Shown here: positions 1-5,201 of the stretch, in pieces
Layout of the letters: each line of letters opens with the position of its first letter
Numbering within the stretch: position 1 is the stretch's first letter
DNA from: Bacteroidaceae bacterium
Lineage (GTDB): Bacteria; Bacteroidota; Bacteroidia; Bacteroidales; Bacteroidaceae
Length of the DNA: 5,347 bases
NCBI GenBank assembly: GCA_900752815.1
Contig: CAADWS010000134.1
Location: 1-5,347, forward strand
Reading direction: 5' to 3'
The notes under the pieces: model-generated
What the model was told of the DNA's origin: nothing
What the model saw: the letters and a program-made list of their open reading frames with translations, nothing else
Database searches by the model: none
Position numbers and translations under genes: made by a program

Positions 1-13
1 CGGTTTCACAGTC

Positions 14-84
14 CTACTGACAGAAAATCCTAAAGTACTGATAGAATTTTCTGTCAGTACTTTAGTTTTTACGAAAGTACTGAC
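14..84. repeat. Cluster of four GTACTGA-type repeats in mixed orientation
   Basis: The core TACTGA occurs forward at 15-20, 36-41 and 78-83, and inverted (TCAGTA) at 54-59. The forward copies start 21 and 42 bases apart, which is two and four turns of B-DNA. Extended identities are longer than the core: TACTGACAGAAAAT (15-28) is a perfect inverted match to 46-59, CTAAAGTACTGA (30-41) to 54-65, and AAAGTACTGAC (74-84) to 53-63. The segment around 53-63 can therefore pair with three different partners, which gives mutually exclusive hairpins. The cluster lies 67 bases beyond the stop codon of the alkyltransferase gene. It may be a binding-site array, an intergenic palindromic element, the edge of a mobile element, or structured 3' ends of transcripts. 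The sequence does not decide between these. Confidence 0.75.
30..70 (+). terminator. Possible plus-strand intrinsic terminator within the repeat cluster
   Basis: Positions 30-65 form a nearly perfect 36-base palindrome. The arms pair from C30-G65 inward to about G44-C51, with a single T42/G53 position that would be a G-U wobble in RNA. Five Ts (66-70) follow directly on the plus strand. This would suit a gene entering from the left edge on the plus strand. The stem is AT-rich (about five G-C pairs) and the T run is short, so termination would be moderate at best. On the minus strand the same hairpin is not followed by a clean T run, so it is a weaker candidate as terminator for the alkyltransferase gene. 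Confidence 0.4.
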
Positions 85-150
85 TATTTCCCCCCCCCTG
101 AAATTCCGGTAATATGTCTTTGTCGTAGTTATACCGAACTCACGTTAAAC

Positions 151-681
151 TTATCTTTCAAAATCAAGTTTTCCCGTGTCCTCATGCGCCAGCAGCCAGG
201 CCTTGGCCTTCAGCCCGCCACTGAAACCTGTCAGTGCGCCGTCGGCCCCGACTACCCGATGACAGGGCACAAGGACCGGCTGCGCATTCGCCCCCACAGC
301 TCCGGCTACAGCCCGCACCGCCGACGGGCATCCCAGCCTGCGTGCCAGTTCTCCATAAGTCACCGTGCAACCAAAAGGTATCTCCAGCAAAGCCTGCCAC
401 ACGGCCTGCTGAAAGGATGTGCCACACCAGCAGAGCGGCAGGCTGAAAGCACGCAGACGCCCCGAAAAATAGGAATCAAGTTGCGCCGCTGCCTGCTGCA
501 GCAACGAGTCGTCTTCCTCTTCATAAACTGCCCCCAACGCACGCTGCACACGACGGTCCACCTGTTGCCGCCTGCGCGATTCCACCCAGTCACACAGACA
601 AATCTTGCCGCCAAAAGCCCCCAGCACCATTTGACCACAGGGTGAAGTATAATATTGTATCTTTATTTTGCTGTATTCCAT
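151..681 (-). CDS. ogt: Methylated-DNA--[protein]-cysteine S-methyltransferase (O6-alkylguanine-DNA alkyltransferase)
   Basis: This enzyme repairs O6-alkylguanine (and O4-alkylthymine) in DNA by moving the alkyl group irreversibly to its own cysteine. It acts in the cytoplasm on chromosomal DNA. From the ATG at 681 the protein has 176 residues, the normal length for the Ogt/Ada-C family. The C-terminal half matches the family throughout: the GTSFQQAVWQAL segment (about residues 87-98), the helix-turn-helix TYGELARRLG with the following SAVRAVAGAVGAN (arginine finger at R123, asparagine hinge at N132), the active-site LVPCHRVVG (Cys140, His141), and the closing LLAHE whose Glu completes the Cys-His-Glu relay. 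The N-terminal half (about 1-75) is the poorly conserved family N-domain. The frame also extends to a GTG at 744, but this adds 21 residues that fit nothing in the family and begins just after a terminator, so I prefer ATG 681. No clear Shine-Dalgarno or TAnnTTTG box is visible upstream. No Ada-type N-terminal zinc/methylphosphotriester domain or AraC domain is present, so this is a stand-alone repair protein. Confidence 0.93.
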   Translation of the reverse strand: MEYSKIKIQYYTSPCGQMVLGAFGGKICLCDWVESRRRQQVDRRVQRALGAVYEEEDDSLLQQAAAQLDSYFSGRLRAFSLPLCWCGTSFQQAVWQALLEIPFGCTVTYGELARRLGCPSAVRAVAGAVGANAQPVLVPCHRVVGADGALTGFSGGLKAKAWLLAHEDTGKLDFER

Positions 682-755
682 AATTCCAACGTTGTCCAAA
701 ATCCTCACCGTTTCCCATGAAGGAAACCCATTTGCCGTTTCCACCGAACACCTGC

Positions 756-804
756 AAAAAAAAGACAGGAACGGACAGCCGATACCGGCATCTCCCTTCC
801 TGTC
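756..804 (-). terminator. Rho-independent terminator after the pepP/C1-peptidase unit
   Basis: Read on the minus strand, GACAGGAA (804-797) pairs perfectly with TTCCTGTC (771-764). An inner GCCG/CGGC stem (789-786 with 781-778) closes a four-base loop. Eight Ts follow immediately (763-756). It lies about 118 bases after the stop of the C1 peptidase gene and before either possible start of the alkyltransferase gene, so it separates the two transcription units. There is no T run on the other strand, so it should act in one direction only. Confidence 0.85.
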
Positions 805-921
805 GTATTCTCAACCGTATTCCTTCCCTGCCGTTATGGTCTTTATCCGCACCCCTGAAAGCAGAAATGCATACTTTTCCGCACCGGAGCGTCCGTATTT
901 CCGACGGCAGGACAAGGACAC
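805..921. other. Untranslated stretch between C1 peptidase stop and terminator
   Basis: This is the left part of the 240-base gap between the peptidase stop and the preferred alkyltransferase start. I see no credible gene here. It is most simply the 3' untranslated end of the minus-strand peptidase transcript. Only short, weak inverted repeats are visible (for example CCGT/ACGG around 887-907, with nothing terminator-like after them). Confidence 0.5.
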
Positions 922-2118
922 TTACTTCAAGCCCAATTTCTTGGCAATGCTCTTGGGCAGTGCATCCTTGTGAATCACGATATTCATCGTCTTATAGGCA
1001 ACGAAAGCCTTAGATGCATAGAACTTGCCCTTGTAAGGACCATATTCACCCCATGAGTTCTTCACCATGAAATATTCCTTGCCGTGGTTGTCCTTGGCCA
1101 GACCATAGATAACCATGCCGTGGTCGTCGGTCGTTTCCCAGTTGTCATAACCTAACTGACGCATTTCCTGCGTGATGACCTTTTCGCCGGCACCCGAATT
1201 GATGACAGCTCCCTTGAAGTTGTCGCCAGTCCAACGGGCAGCGTCCGAACCGGTCTTGTCATTGTCTTTGGCACCGGCAGGTACAGTGGCAAGTCCTTCA
1301 CCACCCTTGAAGCCGGCTTCGCTGACGTCAGAGCCCCATGCGAAGCAATAGCCGTTGCGCACGCCTTCTTCCATCACCTGCATGAACTCATCGAGCGGCA
1401 GATTGTAGCTTTCAGCCCAACGCCAGTTATCCTGAATTTCGAGGATAAACTTCGTGTAGAAAGGATGGTGCGTATAGCTGGTCAGCGAAACATAGTCGTC
1501 AGGATTCAGACCGAGGCTTTCGGCATACGACTTCGGCGTGTAGGTCTTTCCGTTATGCGTGAAGCTGGCGGGCAGTTCACCGAAGTAGTTGGTGTAGATA
1601 GCCTTGAGGTCCTTGCGCCACACCGGATTGATTTTCTTCACCTTACCTTTGGCCAGCGCAGCCACATAGGCACTTGTCACAGCGTCAAGCTGGTTGAAGT
1701 TGAAGAGAGAGTCACCATAAGGAGTACCGGGAGCCGGCATTGCATCCTGCGGCACGATACCATAGTTCTTCAGACAGTAGAGCGCGTCATAGAAAGAACC
1801 ACCCTGTGAGAAACTGGCATCACCGTGTGTACGGATGGCCTTATCGGCACGATCCATATAGGTATTGAACACCAGGAAACTTTCACAAAGGTCGTGTTCG
1901 CCCTTGTTCATACGCAGCAGTTCCGACTCCAGGAAGGCCAGTGAAGAGTATGCCCAGCAGGTACCACTCTGATTCTGGTCCTTAATGGACGTAATCGGGT
2001 TTTCCTTCACTACGGTAAAGGTCAGTTTTTCCTTTTCCTTCTTCTCGCCGTTCTGCGCCGAGATGGTGCCGGGCAGCAAGCAGAGTGCTGCGGCGGCAAT
2101 GAAAAATTTACTGTTCAT
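922..2118 (-). CDS. Secreted C1 family cysteine peptidase, bleomycin hydrolase/aminopeptidase C-like
   Basis: This is a papain-fold cysteine peptidase of 398 residues in the C1B (bleomycin hydrolase/PepC) group; its members mostly act as aminopeptidases on short peptides. Visible catalytic residues are the oxyanion glutamine Q48 in KDQNQSGTCW, the nucleophile C54, the histidine H333 in TDDHGMVIYG, and the asparagine N354 in VKNSWGEYG. The Q-to-C spacing of six residues matches bleomycin hydrolase, and the long insertion between Cys and His is typical of C1B rather than of plain papains. Unlike cytoplasmic PepC, it starts with a signal peptide: K4, a hydrophobic stretch at about 5-17, then ISA before Q22, a good signal peptidase I site. 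C13 does not sit in a lipobox, so it is probably periplasmic or secreted and not a lipoprotein. The charged KKEKEK segment follows cleavage. The ATG at 2118 is the natural start because the signal peptide begins there. The 79-base gap to pepP upstream has no TAnnTTTG box, so the gene is probably expressed with pepP. The physiological substrate is not known from sequence; true bleomycin inactivation is only a family name. Confidence 0.9.
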   Translation of the reverse strand: MNSKFFIAAAALCLLPGTISAQNGEKKEKEKLTFTVVKENPITSIKDQNQSGTCWAYSSLAFLESELLRMNKGEHDLCESFLVFNTYMDRADKAIRTHGDASFSQGGSFYDALYCLKNYGIVPQDAMPAPGTPYGDSLFNFNQLDAVTSAYVAALAKGKVKKINPVWRKDLKAIYTNYFGELPASFTHNGKTYTPKSYAESLGLNPDDYVSLTSYTHHPFYTKFILEIQDNWRWAESYNLPLDEFMQVMEEGVRNGYCFAWGSDVSEAGFKGGEGLATVPAGAKDNDKTGSDAARWTGDNFKGAVINSGAGEKVITQEMRQLGYDNWETTDDHGMVIYGLAKDNHGKEYFMVKNSWGEYGPYKGKFYASKAFVAYKTMNIVIHKDALPKSIAKKLGLK

Positions 2119-2197
2119 TGGTTCGTTTATTTTTAAGTTTTTATTCAGGTTTCATCTATCAGCATACGCCTACGGCATATTGCACATTCGTACGACA

Positions 2198-3601
2198 CTA
2201 TTCTCCGCGTGCTGCCAGAAAGGCCTCCACGTCGTCTGCACGGTAAGGTATCCGCTTTTCGCCCAGGAAGCGACAGCCGTCGCGGGTAATGAGCACATCG
2301 TCCTCAATACGTATACCTCCGAAATCCTTGTATTTCTCAATTTCGTCGAAACAGAGGAACTCCGCATTCGTACCTTCCTTCCGCCAGAGATCAATCAGTG
2401 CCGGAATGAAGTAGATGCCGGGCTCGTCGGTCACCACATGTCCTTCCTCCAGCCGGCGGGCAAAGCGCAACGAAGCGAGGCCGAACTGCGTGGACGGACG
2501 GGTTTCCTCGTCATAGCCCACATAAGTCTGGCCAAGTCCTTCCATGTCGTGCACGTCCATACCCATCATATGTCCCAATCCGTGGGGCAGGAACAGTGCG
2601 TGAGCACCGGCCTGCACCGCTTCCTCGGTGTCGCCCTTCATGAGTCCCAGGTCTTTCAGCCGGTTGGTCATCAGGCGGCACACGTCCATGTGCACATCCC
2701 ACCAGCGAACTCCGGGACGGGCATGGGTAAGCGCCAGGTCGTGGCAATCCACCACAATGTCGTAAATATCGCGCTGACGCTGGGTGAACTTACCCGAAAT
2801 CGGCGTCGTACGCGTATGGTCTGAGCAATAGTGCTCAGCGGTCTCCGCCCCGGCATCAACCAGCAGGAGGCGTCCGCTTTCCAACTGGCGGGCAGAAGGA
2901 TTACCATGCAGAATTTCACCGTGCATCGTCACAATGCTCTGGAAAGAGGTGATGGAACCCAGACTGGCCGCAATGCCGTCGAGCACACCGCCAATGTAAC
3001 TTTCCGTCACTCCGGGACGGCACAAGCGCATGGCTGCCGTATGCATTTCATAGCCTATCAGACTGGCACGCTCCAGTTCAGCGATTTCCTCCTCGCTCTT
3101 GACAGAACGCAACCTGACAACGGCCCGGATGAGGTCGAGCGAAGCCGCCGCCCGCTGCTCCGAAGGATGGATGCCCAGCAGGTCGAAAAGCTGAATCATC
3201 GTGTCATGACGGTAAGGCGGCAGGAAATGCACCTTACGCCCCTGCGCACGGGCTTCAGCCACGAGTTCGGCCAGTTTTGCCATCGGTGCCGTTTCACCTA
3301 CGCCGGTTTCAACAGCCATCTCGGCCACCGAAGTCACCGAACCATACCAGACAATATCGTCGATGTCGATTTCATCGCCAACGAGAATCTCGCGGCCACT
3401 CTCGGCATCGAGTACACCTGCCAGCCCGTTGCGGTGCTGACCGAAAAAATAGAGGAACGAACTGTCCTGACGATATTTGTAGGCATTGGCCGGATAGTTC
3501 ATCGGCGAATCATTGTTGCCGAAAAGCACAATCAGGCCCTGACCGACCATCCGGCACAACTCGCGCCGGCGCTGAACATAAGTATCTTTTGAAAAAAGCA
3601 T
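2198..3601 (-). CDS. pepP: Xaa-Pro aminopeptidase (aminopeptidase P, M24B family)
   Basis: This dinuclear-metal (usually manganese) exopeptidase removes the N-terminal residue when proline is second, helping to recycle proline-containing peptides. The protein has 467 residues. An N-terminal AMP_N domain (about 1-160, with the SSFLYFFG segment) precedes the pita-bread catalytic domain (about 170-440). All five metal ligands are visible: D249 (VDAGAE), D261 (SDHTRT), H344 (LPHGLGHMMG), E393 (TDEPGIYF) and E433 (GIRIEDD). The active-site histidines H232 (EILHGN), H340 and H351 (MDVHD) and R431 are also present. Compared with the E. coli enzyme, the two aspartates are one residue further apart, and there is an insertion of roughly 20 residues between H344 and E393 (YDEETRPSTQFGLASLRF region). 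I take both as Bacteroidota-type variation. There is no signal peptide, so it should be cytoplasmic. The ATG at 3601 has a TATCTTTG promoter box 25 bases upstream. It is first in a likely two-gene unit with the exported C1 peptidase. Confidence 0.95.
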   Translation of the reverse strand: MLFSKDTYVQRRRELCRMVGQGLIVLFGNNDSPMNYPANAYKYRQDSSFLYFFGQHRNGLAGVLDAESGREILVGDEIDIDDIVWYGSVTSVAEMAVETGVGETAPMAKLAELVAEARAQGRKVHFLPPYRHDTMIQLFDLLGIHPSEQRAAASLDLIRAVVRLRSVKSEEEIAELERASLIGYEMHTAAMRLCRPGVTESYIGGVLDGIAASLGSITSFQSIVTMHGEILHGNPSARQLESGRLLLVDAGAETAEHYCSDHTRTTPISGKFTQRQRDIYDIVVDCHDLALTHARPGVRWWDVHMDVCRLMTNRLKDLGLMKGDTEEAVQAGAHALFLPHGLGHMMGMDVHDMEGLGQTYVGYDEETRPSTQFGLASLRFARRLEEGHVVTDEPGIYFIPALIDLWRKEGTNAEFLCFDEIEKYKDFGGIRIEDDVLITRDGCRFLGEKRIPYRADDVEAFLAARGE

Positions 3602-3626
3602 GGCAAGTTTCGTTTTTTTAATATTG

Positions 3627-3634
3627 CAAAGATA
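3627..3634 (-). promoter_or_regulatory. -7 promoter box TATCTTTG for pepP
   Basis: The minus strand reads TATCTTTG, a perfect match to the Bacteroidota vegetative -7 consensus TAnnTTTG. It lies 25 bases before the pepP ATG, which gives a short A-rich leader. I see no clear TTTG/TTG -33 element at the usual 19-21 base spacing, so strength cannot be judged. Confidence 0.7.
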
Positions 3635-3656
3635 GTCAATTTGTACGAAAATGGGT

Positions 3657-3664
3657 TAACTTTG
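3657..3664 (+). promoter_or_regulatory. -7 promoter box TAACTTTG for the phospholipase gene
   Basis: The plus strand reads TAACTTTG, matching TAnnTTTG, 24 bases before the phospholipase ATG. A TTTG lies at 3640-3643, but the 13-base gap is shorter than the usual 19-21, so a -33 element is doubtful. The expected -33 position falls on the opposing pepP -7 box. Confidence 0.65.
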
Positions 3665-3677
3665 TGACGTTTTTTAC

Positions 3678-3681
3678 AGGA
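3678..3681 (+). promoter_or_regulatory. Ribosome binding site AGGA for the phospholipase gene
   Basis: AGGA lies seven bases before the ATG at 3689. It is the clearest Shine-Dalgarno-like sequence in this window and supports that start over any later methionine. Confidence 0.55.
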
Positions 3682-3688
3682 TACGGCT

Positions 3689-4540
3689 ATGACAATAGAC
3701 AGCAACACAGGTTTAGTGCTCGAAGGAGGCGGAATGCGCGGAGTGTTTACTTGCGGTGTACTTAACTATTTTCTGGACCGCCGCATCTATTTCAACTATG
3801 TTGTAGCCGTGTCGGCCGGAGCCTGCAACGGACTTTCCTACATGAGCCGGCAGCGCGGCAGGGCCAAACGGTCGTGCATCGATTGTCTGAACCAATATCA
3901 CTACATCGGACTGCGCCACATCTGGAATCAGCGCAGCATTCTCGATCAGGACTTTATGTACGACACGATGCCCAACGAAATCCTGCCTTTCGACTATGAA
4001 GCCTTCTTCAACAACCCGGCGACTTTCGAAATGGTGACGACCAACTGCCGCACCGGACGTGCAGCCTATCTCAGTGAGAGAAGCGACTCCAGACGACTTA
4101 TCGACATCGTCAAGGCCTCCAGCAGTCTGCCCTTCATCTGCCCCATTATCCCTGTCGACGGAACTCCGATGCTTGACGGCGGCATCATCGACTCCATCCC
4201 CGTGGAGCGCGCCATCGCAGCCGGCCACCGGTTCAACGTGGTGGTGCTGACACGCAACCGCGGTTACCGCAGCACAACCATGGATATCAAGACACCCAAG
4301 TTCATCTATCGCGACTATCCGCGGTTGCGCCTGGTGCTCAGTAAGCGGCAGGCTTATTACAACCGGCAACTCGAACTGGTGGAACAGCTCGAAGACAGCG
4401 GTCAGATTCTGGCCATCCGCCCGTTCAGGCCACTTGAGGTCAACCGGTTGGAAAGCGATGTGGTCAAGCTCACCTCTCTCTACGAGGAAGGTTACGAATG
4501 TGCCCGGGCTGCGTTGGAACACGTGGACATCAGACTATAA
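3689..4540 (+). CDS. Patatin-like phospholipase family protein (YjjU/RssA-type hydrolase)
   Basis: This 283-residue protein has the patatin fold, a Ser-Asp dyad hydrolase family that usually acts as acyl hydrolase or lysophospholipase on lipids. In order it shows the oxyanion loop LEGGGMRGVF (G13-G18), the nucleophile elbow AVSAGACNG with S42, the SSSLPF segment (about 144-149) of the family core, and the second dyad residue in MLDGGIIDSIPV (D163). The C-terminal part (about 240-275, IRPF then a basic/acidic segment and LYEEGYECA) resembles the C-terminal extension (DUF6363) seen in YjjU-like proteins. The first residue of the GxSxG elbow is alanine (A40) rather than glycine; the serine and aspartate are intact, so activity is still expected but unproven. 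There is no signal peptide or membrane segment, so the protein is probably cytoplasmic or peripheral. It has its own promoter, divergent from pepP, and no same-strand neighbour in the window. The substrate cannot be inferred. Confidence 0.9.
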   Translation: MTIDSNTGLVLEGGGMRGVFTCGVLNYFLDRRIYFNYVVAVSAGACNGLSYMSRQRGRAKRSCIDCLNQYHYIGLRHIWNQRSILDQDFMYDTMPNEILPFDYEAFFNNPATFEMVTTNCRTGRAAYLSERSDSRRLIDIVKASSSLPFICPIIPVDGTPMLDGGIIDSIPVERAIAAGHRFNVVVLTRNRGYRSTTMDIKTPKFIYRDYPRLRLVLSKRQAYYNRQLELVEQLEDSGQILAIRPFRPLEVNRLESDVVKLTSLYEEGYECARAALEHVDIRL

Positions 4541-4801
4541 CCACATGCAATGACAACGCCGTTGCCTTCATGACACCCGAATTTCCCCACCGTCCCGGCC
4601 CGCGAAAAAGGTCGACAAGAAGCCTTGACGTCCCACCCTTTTCTGCAGGAAAACTGTACCGTCATTATTGGGAATTTTCCCCAGCCAACAGCCTTGTATC
4701 ATCAATGAATAAATGGAATACGGCCGTTTCTGACGGGAACTGCACCATAACGAGATTTATCAACAAAGGGGAAGGAGATTCGGAGCACCCGCGTTTTGCA
4801 C
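4541..4801. other. Convergent intergenic gap without an obvious terminator
   Basis: This stretch separates the stop codons of the plus-strand phospholipase and the minus-strand HxlR gene. I found no convincing gene on either strand and no hairpin followed by a T run. The inverted repeats present are too short to count: CAACG/CGTTG at 4554-4564, GGGAA/TTCCC at 4670-4681, and the palindrome ACGGCCGT at 4720-4727. Termination here may be factor-dependent or use a structure I could not recognise by eye. Confidence 0.5.
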
Positions 4802-5145
4802 TCACACACCGGTACCCTCAAATTGTCCCCTATGGGATTCGCCCCAATCTTCCATAAAATCAATAACCGGCAACAGGCTCCTGCCCAAATCCGTCAGCTT
4901 ATATTCACTTCTCGGAGGCAATTCCGGGAAAATTGTTTTTTCACGATACCGTGCTCCTCAAGTTCCCTCAGATTCTGGTCAAGCACGCGGGAAACGGCTT
5001 CAGGGATTTCACGGTGAATCTGACTGGGCCTTTTCGGATTCTCTCGCAAAGCATCAATGATACAAGGCATCCATTTGGAGCCGATGACGCTCATGGTGAT
5101 ACGTATGCCGCAAGACAGGTCTAAAGGAAGTTTTCTTTTATACAT
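4802..5145 (-). pseudogene. HxlR-family winged-helix transcriptional regulator, frameshifted
   Basis: The ATG at 5145 opens a frame that matches the HxlR (MarR-like winged helix) family of small DNA-binding regulators, which often sense electrophiles, oxidants or aldehydes. The family pattern is clear through residue 70: LSCGIRIT, IGSKWMPCII, RPSQIHREIP (recognition region) and LDQNLRELEEHGIVKK. After K70 the frame drifts into unrelated residues and stops at 4894, giving only 83 residues. Adding one base to the run of six As (plus-strand Ts 4936-4941) restores TIFPELPPRSEYKLTDLG and then RSLLPVIDFMEDWG, a typical HxlR wing and C-terminal dimerisation helix. That frame ends at the TGA at 4802-4804, for a normal length of 114 residues. 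The gene is therefore either truly inactivated, slippage-regulated, or hit by a homopolymer sequencing error. C12 sits at the N-terminal position where redox-sensing members carry their reactive cysteine. The frameshift would remove the wing and dimer helix. Confidence 0.85.
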
Positions 5146-5170
5146 AAATATTTTTTTGCAGATGATTGTG

Positions 5171-5201
5171 CAAAGATATATTTTAATTTACTCAAAATCA
5201 A
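5171..5201 (-). promoter_or_regulatory. Promoter of the HxlR gene: TATCTTTG -7 box with TTG -33 element
   Basis: On the minus strand TATCTTTG (5178-5171) matches the Bacteroidota -7 consensus exactly and is identical to the pepP box. A TTG at 5201-5199 stands 20 bases further upstream, the expected -33 spacing. The box ends 25 bases before the ATG. The intact promoter suggests the gene was recently functional or still is. Confidence 0.75.

Noticed and set aside
14..84. CRISPR array
   Set aside because: The repeats are under 20 bases, one copy is inverted, and intervals do not look like spacers of constant length.
682..744. GTG-initiated N-terminal extension of the alkyltransferase as the annotated start
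   Set aside because: The extra 21 residues fit nothing in the family and begin directly after a terminator; the ATG gives the usual family length.
2050..2118. Lipoprotein signal in the C1 peptidase (C13)
   Set aside because: The residues before C13 are A-A-L, not a lipobox ending in G/A/S, and a better signal peptidase I site (ISA before Q22) lies downstream.
1985..2824. Long plus-strand open frame across pepP and the C1 peptidase
   Set aside because: It lies antisense to two genes with complete catalytic motifs, and its translation resembles no family I recognise.
2831..3592. Plus-strand open frame of about 250 codons opposite pepP
   Set aside because: It is antisense to the well-supported aminopeptidase P, and its length follows from the codon bias of the real gene.
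3713..4522. Minus-strand open frame opposite the phospholipase
   Set aside because: It is almost wholly inside a gene with a full patatin motif set; no motif is seen in the antisense product.
4554..4564. CAACG/CGTTG inverted repeat as phospholipase terminator
   Set aside because: The loop would be one base, which cannot form, and no T run follows.
4670..4681. GGGAA/TTCCC hairpin as a terminator
   Set aside because: It has a five-base stem with a two-base loop and no T run on either strand.
4498..4857. Plus-strand open frame of 119 codons overlapping the phospholipase end and the HxlR C-terminus
   Set aside because: It overlaps real genes at both ends, has no ribosome binding site or family resemblance, and its low-complexity composition looks non-coding.
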